Source: Oscillospiraceae bacterium (lineage in GTDB: Bacteria > Bacillota > Clostridia > Oscillospirales > Oscillospiraceae). Taken from it: a stretch of 64,000 bases of DNA. The stretch spans positions 1 to 64,000 of the forward strand of contig SVLM01000005.1 of NCBI GenBank assembly GCA_015067945.1, written 5' to 3'. The notes beneath the pieces were generated by a model. The model searched no databases. It was not told the DNA's origin and saw only the letters and a list, made by a program, of their open reading frames with translations. Below, one piece after another: positions 40,942 through 48,992 of this stretch (its first letter is position 1; every line of letters begins with the position of its first letter). The translations under genes were made by a program, and so were the position numbers.

Positions 40942-43323
40942 ATGTACCGTGTTGCAAAAAGAGACGGCGGCACTGTGGAATTTGAGATTTCCAAGATCAG
41001 TGCGGCCATGGTCAAGGCCTTTGAGGCCGTCAATAAGCAGTATCATCCCAGTGTGATCAACCTGCTGGCTCTGCAGGTCACTGCGGATTTTGACCCCAAG
41101 ATCGAGGATGGTATCATCGCCGTGGAGGACATTCAGGACTCCGTGGAACGGGTGCTGTCCGATGCCGGCTATGCGGATGTTGCCAAGGCCTACATTCTGT
41201 ACCGCAAGCAGCGTGAGAAGATCCGCAATGTCAACTCCGCCCTGCTCAACTACAAGGATCTGGTGGACAACTACCTGAAGATCAACGACTGGCGTGTGAA
41301 GGAGAATTCTACCGTCACCTATTCAGTGGGCGGTCTGATTCTTTCCAACTCCGGTGCCATCACTGCCAACTACTGGCTCAGCGAAATTTACGATCAGGAG
41401 ATTGCCGAGGCTCACCGCAGTGCGGCCATGCACCTGCACGATCTGTCCATGCTTACCGGTTACTGTGCCGGCTGGAGCCTGAAGCAGCTGATTCAGGAAG
41501 GCCTGGGCGGCGTTGTGGGTAAGATCACCTCTTCTCCTGCCAGCCACCTGTCTACTTTGTGCAATCAGATGGTCAATTTCCTGGGCATTATGCAGAATGA
41601 ATGGGCCGGTGCTCAGGCATTCTCCTCTTTTGATACCTATCTGGCTCCCTTTGTCAAGGTGGACAACCTGAGTCAGAAGGAGGTCAAGCAGTGCGTGCAG
41701 TCCTTCATCTACGGTGTGAACACCCCCTCCCGTTGGGGTACTCAGGCTCCTTTCTCCAATATTACGCTGGACTGGACCGTTCCTGCCGACCTGAAGGATA
41801 TGCCTGCCATCGTCGGCGGTAAGGAGATGGACTTCACCTACGGCGACTGCAAGAAGGAAATGGACATGGTCAACCGTGCCTTCATCGAGATCATGATCGA
41901 GGGCGACGCCAATGGCCGTGGCTTCCAGTATCCCATTCCCACCTACTCCATCACCCGTGATTTCGACTGGAGCGAGACCGAGAACAATAAGCTCTTGTTT
42001 GAGATGACCGCCAAGTACGGCACGCCCTATTTCTCCAACTACATCAACTCCGATATGGAGCCCTCCGATGTCCGCTCCATGTGCTGCCGTCTGCGTCTGG
42101 ATCTGCGGGAGCTGCGTAAGAAGTCCGGCGGCTTCTTCGGCAGCGGTGAGTCTACCGGCTCTATCGGCGTTGTCACCATCAACCTGCCCCGGATCGCATA
42201 TCTTGCTGAGAATGAGGCGGATTTCTACGCCCGTCTGGACAAGCTGATGGATATCGCTGCCCGCAGCCTGAAGGTCAAGCGTACCGTCATTACCCAGCTG
42301 ATGGAAAACGGCTTGTATCCCTACACCAAGCGTTACTTAGGCACCTTCGGCAACCACTTCTCCACCATCGGCCTGATCGGCATGAACGAGGTGGGTCTGA
42401 ATGCCAAGTGGCTCCGCAAGGACCTGACCCACAAGGAAACCCAGGAATTCGCCAAGGAAGTGCTGGATCATATGCGTGAGCGGCTGAGCGACTATCAGGA
42501 GCAGTACGGCGATCTGTACAACCTGGAGGCAACCCCTGCCGAGTCCACCACCTACCGTTTTGCCAAGCACGATAAGGAAAAGTATCCCGGCATTATCACT
42601 GCCAACGAAAACGGCACGCCCTACTACACCAACTCCTCCCACCTGCCCGTGGGCTACACCGAGGACATCTTCTCTGCTCTGGAGATTCAGGACGATCTGC
42701 AGACCCGTTACACCTCCGGCACCGTGTTCCACGGCTTCCTGGGTGAGAAGCTGCCGGATTGGAAGGCTGCTGCTGCTCTGGTCCGCAAGATCGCAGAGAA
42801 TCACAAGCTGCCTTACTACACCTTGTCTCCCACCTATTCCGTCTGTGCCGACCACGGCTACATTGCCGGTGAGCATTTTGAATGCCCCATCTGCGGCAAG
42901 AAGGCAGAGGTTTACAGCCGGATCACCGGTTACTACCGCCCCGTGCAGAACTGGAACGACGGCAAGAGCCAGGAGTACAAGGACCGCAAGGTTTATAATG
43001 TAGGTACCTCCGTACCCAAGGCAAAGGTTACCGCCCCAGTACAGAAGGAAGAAGCTCCCTGCTGCTGCGAGCAGCCCAAGGCGGAGGTCGCTTCCGGTGC
43101 CAAGGCCATCCTCTTCAGCCGTGTGACCTGCCCCAACTGCCGGGTTGCCGAGCAGCTGCTGAGCAAGGCCGGTGTGGCATACGAGAAACTGATTGCTGAC
43201 GAGAATGTGGAGCTGTGCAAGGCTTACGGCGTCAAGGGTGCACCCACCCTGGTCATCACCGACGGTGAGAACTTTAACAGCTATTACAGCGTGCCGGAGA
43301 TCAAGAAGTATCTGGCTAAATAA
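40942..43323 (+). CDS. nrdD: Anaerobic ribonucleoside-triphosphate reductase with C-terminal glutaredoxin-like domain
   Basis: 793 residues. N-terminal ATP-cone (about 1-95), large barrel domain, zinc site (CADHG and CPICGK) and glycyl-radical loop RITGYYRPVQNWNDGK (about 657-672). A Pro/Ala linker with CCCEQ leads into an 80-residue glutaredoxin/NrdH-like domain (about 712-793) with the redox motif CPNC and a cis-Pro segment GAPTLVITDG. The fused domain probably supplies electrons or cleans up disulfides, and trxB lies directly downstream. Very biased codon use suggests high expression. Confidence 0.95.
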   Translation: MYRVAKRDGGTVEFEISKISAAMVKAFEAVNKQYHPSVINLLALQVTADFDPKIEDGIIAVEDIQDSVERVLSDAGYADVAKAYILYRKQREKIRNVNSALLNYKDLVDNYLKINDWRVKENSTVTYSVGGLILSNSGAITANYWLSEIYDQEIAEAHRSAAMHLHDLSMLTGYCAGWSLKQLIQEGLGGVVGKITSSPASHLSTLCNQMVNFLGIMQNEWAGAQAFSSFDTYLAPFVKVDNLSQKEVKQCVQSFIYGVNTPSRWGTQAPFSNITLDWTVPADLKDMPAIVGGKEMDFTYGDCKKEMDMVNRAFIEIMIEGDANGRGFQYPIPTYSITRDFDWSETENNKLLFEMTAKYGTPYFSNYINSDMEPSDVRSMCCRLRLDLRELRKKSGGFFGSGESTGSIGVVTINLPRIAYLAENEADFYARLDKLMDIAARSLKVKRTVITQLMENGLYPYTKRYLGTFGNHFSTIGLIGMNEVGLNAKWLRKDLTHKETQEFAKEVLDHMRERLSDYQEQYGDLYNLEATPAESTTYRFAKHDKEKYPGIITANENGTPYYTNSSHLPVGYTEDIFSALEIQDDLQTRYTSGTVFHGFLGEKLPDWKAAAALVRKIAENHKLPYYTLSPTYSVCADHGYIAGEHFECPICGKKAEVYSRITGYYRPVQNWNDGKSQEYKDRKVYNVGTSVPKAKVTAPVQKEEAPCCCEQPKAEVASGAKAILFSRVTCPNCRVAEQLLSKAGVAYEKLIADENVELCKAYGVKGAPTLVITDGENFNSYYSVPEIKKYLAK

Positions 43324-43331
43324 AAACCACA

Positions 43332-43357
43332 GGGCCGGGCATCCGCCCGGCCCTTGA
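43332..43357 (+). terminator. Terminator of nrdD
   Basis: A 9-bp G+C stem, GGGCCGGGC with GCCCGGCCC, loop ATCC, then TTGATAT. Lies 8 nt after the nrdD stop; the short T-run means some read-through into trxB is possible. Confidence 0.65.
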
Positions 43358-43444
43358 TATGTGATGGTTAGAATCTTGGCTCTCCCAAAGGGAGAGGCAA
43401 GGATGTGCTGTTTTGACAATTTTGAAGCGGAAAGAAGGTTCTCT

Positions 43445-44362
43445 ATGTATGATATGATCGTTGTGGGAGGTGGCCCGGCGGGACTGACCGCGGCCATTTA
43501 TGCCCTCCGGGCCGGCAGAACCGTGCTGGTGATTGAAAAAAGCGGCTTTGGCGGACAAATCGCCTTTTCTCCCAAGGTGGAGAATATTCCCGGCACCATC
43601 CAGATCAGCGGCAGTGAATTTGCAGACCACCTGACGGATCAGGTGATGAACCTGGGTGCGGATGTGGAACTGGAAACCGTTACCGGTGTGGAAACCATAG
43701 GCGATATCAAGCGGGTTACCACCGAAGAGGGCGGCGTGTATGAAGCGAAGACTGTGATCTTGGCAGTGGGTGTCAAGCACCGCACGCTGGGATTGCCCGG
43801 CGAGGAAGACCTGATCGGCAAGGGTATTTCCTTCTGTGCGGTCTGCGATGGTGCATTCTATGCCGGTCAGGAAGTGGCCATGATCGGCGGCGGAAATTCC
43901 GCCATGCAGGAGTCACTGTTGCTCAGCGATGTGTGCAAGCAGGTGACCATCGTGCAGAATTTGGCGGATTTCACCGGCGAGAAAAAGCTGGCTCAGGCCC
44001 TGGCGGCCAAGGAAAATGTCCGGGTGCTGTTCAGCACTGTGGTCACCGGCTACCTGCAGGAAAAGGGCGAGCTGACCGGCTTGAAGCTGCGTAGCGAAGT
44101 GACCGGTCAGGAGCAGGAGCTGGCTGTCAGCGGTGCGTTCCTGGCTGTGGGTCTCATGCCGGAAAATGACGCTTTTGCCCATCTGTGCGGCCTGAATCCC
44201 TGGGGATATTTTGATGTAGGTGAGGATTGTGCCACCCAGACTCCCGGCATTTATGTTGCCGGTGATTGCCGGAGCAAGACTGTCCGGCAGGTGACCACCG
44301 CCGCCGGTGACGGTGCGATTGCTGCCACCAACGCCTGCCGCTATTTGCAGAGCAAGGAGTAA
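43445..44362 (+). CDS. trxB: Thioredoxin-disulfide reductase-like protein
   Basis: 305 residues. FAD motif VVGGGPAGLTAAIYA, active-site CAVCDG (CxxC), NADPH motif AMIGGGNSAMQESLLLS and C-terminal GIYVAGDCRSK. Start ATG 43445, after AGAAGG. It could reduce the glutaredoxin-like tail of NrdD or a free thioredoxin. The NADPH motif lacks the usual HRR that follows it in classic TrxB (VTIVQNL here), so the electron donor may not be NADPH. Confidence 0.88.
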   Translation: MYDMIVVGGGPAGLTAAIYALRAGRTVLVIEKSGFGGQIAFSPKVENIPGTIQISGSEFADHLTDQVMNLGADVELETVTGVETIGDIKRVTTEEGGVYEAKTVILAVGVKHRTLGLPGEEDLIGKGISFCAVCDGAFYAGQEVAMIGGGNSAMQESLLLSDVCKQVTIVQNLADFTGEKKLAQALAAKENVRVLFSTVVTGYLQEKGELTGLKLRSEVTGQEQELAVSGAFLAVGLMPENDAFAHLCGLNPWGYFDVGEDCATQTPGIYVAGDCRSKTVRQVTTAAGDGAIAATNACRYLQSKE

Positions 44363-44414
44363 AGGGGTTTCTCCCGGGGAGAGTTTTTGTGCGGAGCACC
44401 ACGCCAATAGAACT

Positions 44415-44503
44415 GTCATTGCGAGGAGCGTAGCGACGTGGCAATCTCCAAAGGGGCTCTCCTGACCGGGGGATTGCCACGGCCCGTTGGGCCTCGCAAT
44501 GAC
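44415..44503. repeat. GTCATTGCGA-type palindromic repeat (family A)
   Basis: Starts GTCATTGCGAGGAGCG and ends CTCGCAATGAC, with TGGCAATCTCC and GATTGCCACGG inside. It is close to the copies at 10541 and 48993. Confidence 0.85.
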
Positions 44504-44536
44504 AGAATACGGGGGAGGCAGGGAATAGCATAAAAT

Positions 44537-44563
44537 CGGGCGTGTTCGACTTGAACACGCCCG
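44537..44563 (-). terminator. Terminator of the SDR-rpiB operon
   Basis: An 11-bp perfect stem (CGGGCGTGTTC with GAACACGCCCG), a 5-nt loop and ATTTTA after it in the leftward direction, 7 nt past the rpiB stop. Confidence 0.82.
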
Positions 44564-44569
44564 TAAAAT

Positions 44570-45010
44570 TTACTTTTCCAGAGCCATGACCTTTTCGATC
44601 CGCCGGGCATGCCGGTCAGATCCGGAAAATTCGGTATTCACCCAAATGTCCACAATTTCCAGAGCCAGCTCCTGACTGATGATGCCGGCACCAATGGCCA
44701 TCATGTTGGTGTCGTTGTGCTCTCTGGTCAGCTGGGCACTCTTGGTGTCGGAAAGCAGGGCACAGCGAATACCCCGCACCTTGTTGGCGGCAATGGACAC
44801 GCCGATACCGGTGGTGCAAAGCACGATGCCCCGGTCACAGCAGCCGTCAGCGACCGCCCGTGCTGCAGCGGCGGCAAAGTCGGGGTAATCGCAGGAATCC
44901 GGCGTATGGGTGCCGAAATCCGTCACTTCATGACCGGCATCGGTCAAATGCTGTACGACCTTGTTCTTCAGCTCCAAAGCTCCGTGGTCACAGCCGATGG
45001 AAATCTTCAT
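44570..45010 (-). CDS. rpiB: Ribose-5-phosphate isomerase B
   Basis: 146 residues. Interconverts ribose-5-phosphate and ribulose-5-phosphate. Motifs: ISIGCDHGALELK, TDFGTHTPDSCDYPDFA and the catalytic Cys region GIVLCTTGIGVSIAANK, then REHNDTNMMAIGAG. Start ATG 45010. It follows the SDR gene by 16 nt. An allose- or galactose-6-phosphate isomerase role is possible for such proteins, but no sugar cluster is near. Confidence 0.92.
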   Translation of the reverse strand: MKISIGCDHGALELKNKVVQHLTDAGHEVTDFGTHTPDSCDYPDFAAAAARAVADGCCDRGIVLCTTGIGVSIAANKVRGIRCALLSDTKSAQLTREHNDTNMMAIGAGIISQELALEIVDIWVNTEFSGSDRHARRIEKVMALEK

Positions 45011-45026
45011 AGTAAACATCCTTTCT

Positions 45027-45725
45027 TTACAGCACCAGACCGCCATTAACGCTCAGTACCTGTCCGGTGACAAATTCTGCCTCCGCAAGATACTCCATGG
45101 CCTGGGCGATATCGGCAGGGGTTCCGTTTCTGCCGACGCAGCTTTCTTCTGCCAACGAAGCCATGGTTTCTTCGGAAACGCTGGCACACATATCCGTTTG
45201 AATCACACCCGGTGCAATGCAGTTTACCCGGATACCGCTGGGACCCAACTCCTGTGCCAGAGCCTTACTCAGTGCGATGACCGCACCCTTGGTGGCGGAA
45301 TAGGCCGCCTCGCAGGATGCACCGACTTGTCCCCACATGGAGCTGACGGTGATGATACAGCCACTTTGCTTCTTCAGGAATTTGGGCATAGCAGCGTTGA
45401 CGCACAGGTACATTCCCTTGACATTCACGGCAAACAGCCGGTCCCACTCGTGTTCCTGCAGATCCTGCATCAGCCCGTAATGGCAGATGCCGGCGTTCAG
45501 AATCAGCACATCCACATCCGGGATCTGCTGAAATGCGGCCCAGACCGCATCGCTGTCTGCCACGTCGCACCAAATGGCGGTGGCACCGGTTTTTTCAGCC
45601 ACGGCTTTGGCGGCTTCGTGATTCTTTTCGTAAAGGAAAAATACCCGGTGACCCTTTTGGGCAAATAATTCTACGGCTGCAGCTCCGATACCCCGGCTGC
45701 CGCCGGTAATAACAACTGTTGACAT
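45027..45725 (-). CDS. Short-chain dehydrogenase/reductase (FabG-like)
   Basis: 232 residues. Rossmann motif VVITGGSRGIGAAAVE, NAG motif ILNAGICHYG, catalytic Ser in TVSSMWGQVG and YSATK (Tyr-x-x-x-Lys). It closely resembles 3-oxoacyl-ACP reductases, but there is no fatty acid gene nearby, so the substrate is open. First gene of a pair with rpiB, behind the terminator of the yab operon. Confidence 0.85.
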   Translation of the reverse strand: MSTVVITGGSRGIGAAAVELFAQKGHRVFFLYEKNHEAAKAVAEKTGATAIWCDVADSDAVWAAFQQIPDVDVLILNAGICHYGLMQDLQEHEWDRLFAVNVKGMYLCVNAAMPKFLKKQSGCIITVSSMWGQVGASCEAAYSATKGAVIALSKALAQELGPSGIRVNCIAPGVIQTDMCASVSEETMASLAEESCVGRNGTPADIAQAMEYLAEAEFVTGQVLSVNGGLVL

Positions 45726-45737
45726 AGTACACCTCGT

Positions 45738-45764
45738 AAAAAAGGCTGCCGCGGCAGCCTTTTT
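45738..45764 (-). terminator. Terminator of the yabP-yabQ-divIC-yabR operon
   Basis: Perfect 16-nt palindrome GGCTGCCGCGGCAGCC (45744-45759), A-run before and T-run after, directly past the S1-protein gene. Confidence 0.85.
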
Positions 45765-45771
45765 GGATGGA

Positions 45772-46227
45772 TTATCTTCTGCGGCTCTTGGTGCGGTGAT
45801 CGCTGTATTGCCGAATGGAGGAAATTTTACTGTCGGATTCGGACATAAAAGCCTTCAGCTTCTCTTCAAAAAGCTGATCTGCGGTCTTAGGTGCGGGGGG
45901 CGGAGTCGGTGCAGTGCGGGCAGGACGGGGCTGTGCATTCTGGGCAGGGGCGTTGCGGAAATTGCTCCGGGGGGCAGCTGCTTCCCGAACGGGCTTTGCC
46001 TCCAGCCGCTTGATGGACAGATTGATCTTGCCGTTTTCGTTGCCGATGACCACGACCTTTACATCCTGACCCTCGGTAAGGTGCTGACGGATGTCGCTGA
46101 CATAGGCGTTGGCGACTTCGGAAATATGTACCATTCCGGTTTTGCCCTCCGGCAGGGAGACGAATGCACCGAAATTGGTGATGGATTTGACTTTACCTTC
46201 TAAAATGGCTCCGACGGTTAACTCCAT
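45772..46227 (-). CDS. yabR: S1 RNA-binding domain protein (YabR-like)
   Basis: 151 residues: one S1 domain (about 1-72, VGAILEGKVKSITNFGAFVSL, then GMVHISEVAN) and a long Pro/Ala/Arg-rich low-complexity tail (about 80-125), ending in a charged helix and RRR. Start ATG 46227; a GGAGG lies 14 nt upstream, rather far. It sits after divIC, in the same place as yabR in B. subtilis. Probably binds RNA or ribosomes. Confidence 0.88.
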   Translation of the reverse strand: MELTVGAILEGKVKSITNFGAFVSLPEGKTGMVHISEVANAYVSDIRQHLTEGQDVKVVVIGNENGKINLSIKRLEAKPVREAAAPRSNFRNAPAQNAQPRPARTAPTPPPAPKTADQLFEEKLKAFMSESDSKISSIRQYSDHRTKSRRR

Positions 46228-46263
46228 AGTTTGCTTTGCTTCCTCCAAAATAATAAAATGCGG

Positions 46264-46575
46264 TTACTTAGACGGATCAATGATCACGCTGTCCGGATCC
46301 ACAAGACCCAGCTCTTCCCGGGCGATCTGCTCGATGCCGGCAACGGTGCCCAGACTGTCGATCAACGAGGACAGCCGGTTGTTTTCCTGCTCCAGCCGGG
46401 AGGCCTGCACCCGAAGTGCGTCGGTTCTTGCCTGAGCGTCCCGAATGGCTCCGCCCAAAATGATCAGAGCCACGGTGCAGATGATGATGGCACACAGTAC
46501 CACGATTTTTGTGATGTTGCTGCTGCGTTTGTAGACCAGCTTCACATTGCGTAGAAGATTGTTGAATCGTGCCAT
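46264..46575 (-). CDS. divIC: Cell division protein DivIC/FtsL-like
   Basis: 103 residues: short cytoplasmic tail, one membrane helix (about 22-42), then an extracellular coiled coil (RVQASRLEQENNRLSSLIDSL) and the conserved end AREELGLVDPDSVI. Part of the divisome with FtsL and DivIB. AAAGGAG precedes the ATG. Almost the whole gene is overlapped, in another frame, by the open end of yabQ. Confidence 0.88.
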   Translation of the reverse strand: MARFNNLLRNVKLVYKRSSNITKIVVLCAIIICTVALIILGGAIRDAQARTDALRVQASRLEQENNRLSSLIDSLGTVAGIEQIAREELGLVDPDSVIIDPSK

Positions 46576-46990
46576 GACGGGCTCCTTTCTTTCGAGGCTT
46601 TCTTAACTTATCTATTGTACCCGATTTTTCGCCAGATGCAAATAGATTTTTGAGAAAAATCCGGCTTTTTTTCAAAAATTTTTTCAACAGAACCAGCGGA
46701 AAGGTAATTATTTTCCAAAATCCGGCAAAAAATGGCCTGGCCAACCGGGATACAGTCAGCCGCCAGCCGACCCAGCCTGCCAAAAGGCCTGTCCAGTATC
46801 CGATCCGCAGATCCCCCTGACAGACAGAAAATCCCAAAAACAGCCATGCCCAAAAAGTGGCCAAAATGAAGAAAAAATCCCCCAAATGCCGATGCTTCAT
46901 GGGTCGAAAGAAGTCATAAGCAAGACCCAAAGCCAGCCCCAGCAGGAAGCTGATGCCCAGCCGCCCGGCGGCTTCCGCCGGGGTGATCAT
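46277..46990 (-). CDS. yabQ: Spore cortex protein YabQ, with frame running through divIC
   Basis: The first 130 or so residues match YabQ: hydrophobic N-terminus ISFLLGLALGLAYDFFRP, further membrane helices, then a Lys-rich tail (LLKKFLKKSRIFLKN). The ATG overlaps the yabP stop by 4 nt. The frame has no stop at the expected place and continues about 100 codons through divIC, giving Gln/His/Arg-rich sequence with no family likeness. Just before divIC the neighbouring frame has TAG and TAA stops (about 46610-46620), so a single-base shift near the A- or T-runs at 46650-46690 would restore a normal YabQ end. Confidence 0.75.
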   Translation of the reverse strand: MITPAEAAGRLGISFLLGLALGLAYDFFRPMKHRHLGDFFFILATFWAWLFLGFSVCQGDLRIGYWTGLLAGWVGWRLTVSRLARPFFAGFWKIITFPLVLLKKFLKKSRIFLKNLFASGEKSGTIDKLRKPRKKGARHGTIQQSSTQCEAGLQTQQQHHKNRGTVCHHHLHRGSDHFGRSHSGRSGKNRRTSGAGLPAGAGKQPAVLVDRQSGHRCRHRADRPGRAGSCGSGQRDH

Positions 46991-47256
46991 CCGAAGAGCC
47001 TGCCCAGCAGGCCGCCCTTGTGCCGGGGTTCTTCATAAATCAGTGCCGATACGCTGCCCTCAACGGCGATCTGGCCACCGTCTACAGAGAGGGTTTTCAG
47101 CTGCAGCTGCTGTCCGTGAACAGACAGCGTACCCAGCTCGGTACGCAGTACTACAGAGGTGTCGTCAAAGCTGACAACCTCCGCAACGCCGGTCATGGTC
47201 AGCTGATGCCGCTCGTTCAGGGTCAGGCGGTGTGGCAGTGTCATAGGATCGGTCAT
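46987..47256 (-). CDS. yabP: Sporulation protein YabP
   Basis: 89 residues of the YabP/YqfC family, containing LTLNERHQLTMTGVAEVVSFDDTSV-like beta strands and GTLSVHGQQLQLKTLSVDGGQIAVEG. It is needed at a late stage of sporulation together with YabQ. Start ATG 47256, 6 nt after GGAGGG. First gene of yabP-yabQ-divIC-yabR, the same order as in B. subtilis. Confidence 0.9.
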   Translation of the reverse strand: MTDPMTLPHRLTLNERHQLTMTGVAEVVSFDDTSVVLRTELGTLSVHGQQLQLKTLSVDGGQIAVEGSVSALIYEEPRHKGGLLGRLFG

Positions 47257-47311
47257 GTCCATCCCTCCTCGCAAAAGGCTATGCGAAGGGAGGAGGGATT
47301 ATGATAAACAT

Positions 47312-47384
47312 GTAGGGGAGGGTCTTGATCCTCCCATCGCAACTGCACCCAATAACCATAGGGAGGGTCAAGACCCTCCCCTAC
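47312..47384. repeat. GTAGGGGAGGGTC palindromic repeat (family C), copy 2
   Basis: 24-nt arms (47312-47335 and 47361-47384) nearly identical to copy 1 at 26712; one base differs in the left arm (GATCC for GACCC). The 25-nt spacer is unrelated. Between yabP and the methyltransferase gene. Confidence 0.85.
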
Positions 47385-47447
47385 AAAGGGGGGGTGCAAA
47401 CGTGCAAGTGAATATGAAAAGCAAGGGCGTTAAACCCTTGCTTTTGC

Positions 47448-48026
47448 TTATTTTTGTCCGGTGACCTGATACATTTGGTCGTTGGAAATTTTCACGGTGA
47501 CGGTCAGGTGGGCAGAAAACAGTTCCGCCAAATTATCTTCGTGCATTAAGCCAACGCTTACCTTGCTGGCAGGCCCCTCGTGGCGGTGGTCAATGGCGGC
47601 ACGGCTCATGCCGTGGGCAACGGTCAATGTGCCGCCGGGCTTGAGCATGGTGCAAAGCGTTGCAATCAGGCCTGCAGGGTCGGGGAAGTGAGGGAAGGCG
47701 TTGTAGATCACAATACAGTCAAACTGCTTGCTAAAATCCACTTTTTGCACATCGCCGCAGATGACGTCCACCCGGCCGGGGAATTTTTGGGCGGCGATCT
47801 TCGCCATCTCCGGGGAGATGTCCACCGCGGTAACGGAGGCCACATTTCTGGCCAGATAGTCCGGGAACAGCACGCCTGTGCCGCAGGCCACATCCAAAAC
47901 ATCCTTGCCGGCGGAAACCCCGGCGTTGTCCAAAATGGTGGAAATAATGGCATCACTGCGGATCATATCCGCATCCCACTGGGGAGCCAGCCGGTCAAAG
48001 AACTGAATTACATCCTGCTGGTTCAT
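47448..48026 (-). CDS. Class I SAM-dependent methyltransferase
   Basis: 192 residues, starting MNQQDVIQFFDRLAPQWD. SAM motif I is VLDVACGTGVLFPDYL, motif II around VTAVDISPEMAKIA, then CGDVQKVDF and YNAFPHFPDP. UbiE/arsM-like fold; the substrate is unknown. The start overlaps the end of the ECF S-component gene by 4 nt, so it may modify the imported compound or a related metabolite. Confidence 0.85.
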   Translation of the reverse strand: MNQQDVIQFFDRLAPQWDADMIRSDAIISTILDNAGVSAGKDVLDVACGTGVLFPDYLARNVASVTAVDISPEMAKIAAQKFPGRVDVICGDVQKVDFSKQFDCIVIYNAFPHFPDPAGLIATLCTMLKPGGTLTVAHGMSRAAIDHRHEGPASKVSVGLMHEDNLAELFSAHLTVTVKISNDQMYQVTGQK

Positions 48027-48574
48027 GAGATTTTTTCTCCTTTGGGGTAACGCACCGGCAGCAGCCGGGCCTTGGTCAGAGCGAAGATCACCAGGGGCAT
48101 CAGCACCAGCTGCAGCACAATGCCGGGGATGCCGGATACCAAAGAGGTGGTGACCCATGCGAATGCGGGACTTCCGGGGGTAAAAATCAGGGCCTTGGCA
48201 AGGCCGGATACGGTGCGGCCCAGAAGCATGGCGGTGACCATGCTGATGTACAGATCAGCGGTGTAGCTCCGGGTGCGGACAAACCGCATCATCAGGCCGG
48301 TGATCAGACCGTAGGTGGCACATTCCACCATCATGCTGGGCAGCATGGCAGCAGGGGGCATACCGGTGATCACGCTGGACAGCAGAGGTCCAAGCAGGCC
48401 GGTGACCAAACCGAAGGGCCAGCCGCAGGCCAGACCGCACAGCAGAACCGGGATGTGCATGGGAAGAAACACCGTGCCGGCGTTGGGAATGGCGTGGAAG
48501 GCGATGGGCAGAACCACACACAGTGCAACGCACACGGCGGCAAAAACCATCTTTTTTACATAGGTAAATTTCAT
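48023..48574 (-). CDS. ECF transporter S component
   Basis: 183 residues, six membrane helices, no ATPase. The N-terminus (KFTYVKKMVFAAVCVALCVVLP) and the Gly/Pro-rich first loops (LPMHIPVLLCGLACGWPFG, then GLLGPLLSSVITGMPP) are typical of ECF substrate-binding components of group II, which share a distant EcfAA'T module. The vitamin or metabolite cannot be told. Operon with the methyltransferase. Confidence 0.82.
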   Translation of the reverse strand: MKFTYVKKMVFAAVCVALCVVLPIAFHAIPNAGTVFLPMHIPVLLCGLACGWPFGLVTGLLGPLLSSVITGMPPAAMLPSMMVECATYGLITGLMMRFVRTRSYTADLYISMVTAMLLGRTVSGLAKALIFTPGSPAFAWVTTSLVSGIPGIVLQLVLMPLVIFALTKARLLPVRYPKGEKIS

Positions 48575-48607
48575 GGAGGAGGTCTCCCCTTTCTTGATTT
48601 TGACCAC

Positions 48608-48636
48608 ATTATATCCGCCCGAAATTGCTTTGTGAA
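48608..48636 (-). promoter_or_regulatory. SigA-type promoter of the ECF-methyltransferase operon
   Basis: Read leftwards: TTCACA (48631-48636), 17 nt, TATAAT (48608-48613), about 35 nt before the start codon. No riboswitch consensus is seen in the short leader. Confidence 0.72.
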
Positions 48637-48717
48637 GCCCCCTGGGGGGATGAAATTTAGTTGAAAATTGAAAATGGAAAATTATCCTGTCATTCTGCAA
48701 GGAGGGTGCAGCAAAAG

Positions 48718-48934
48718 GCTTCCCCCGGGGGGAAGCTGTCGTACAAATTGGCTCTTCGAAACCGATTTGGGTGACTGATGAGGAATGCGGGCAGAAAAGT
48801 AATTATTTTGTATGGGTTTCGTACTTGGTAATAGGTCTGATAACGATTCCGTATATCAGTTTGTCTCCCGTGTTCCTCATCCGTCTTCAAATTTGCCTTG
48901 CAAATTTGAATCCACCTTCCCCTCGGGGGGAAGG
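48718..48934. repeat. Modular multi-hairpin repeat (family B), copy 4
   Basis: The longest copy. The central stem reads GATGAGGAATGCGGG against CCCGTGTTCCTCATC, so both sides changed together relative to copies 2 and 3. Arm 2 is TTCAAATTTG with CAAATTTGAA; arm 1 is CAAATTGG with CCGATTTG. Confidence 0.88.
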
Positions 48935-48948
48935 TATTGGGACAAAAA

Positions 48949-48978
48949 CCCACGCCGGAAACTTCCGGCGTGGGTTTT
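48949..48978 (-). terminator. Terminator beyond the sortase gene
   Basis: An 11-bp perfect stem, CCCACGCCGGA with TCCGGCGTGGG, loop AACT, T-run on both sides. Separates the sortase gene from the ECF operon. Confidence 0.78.
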
Positions 48979-48992
48979 ATCCAAATTTATAT

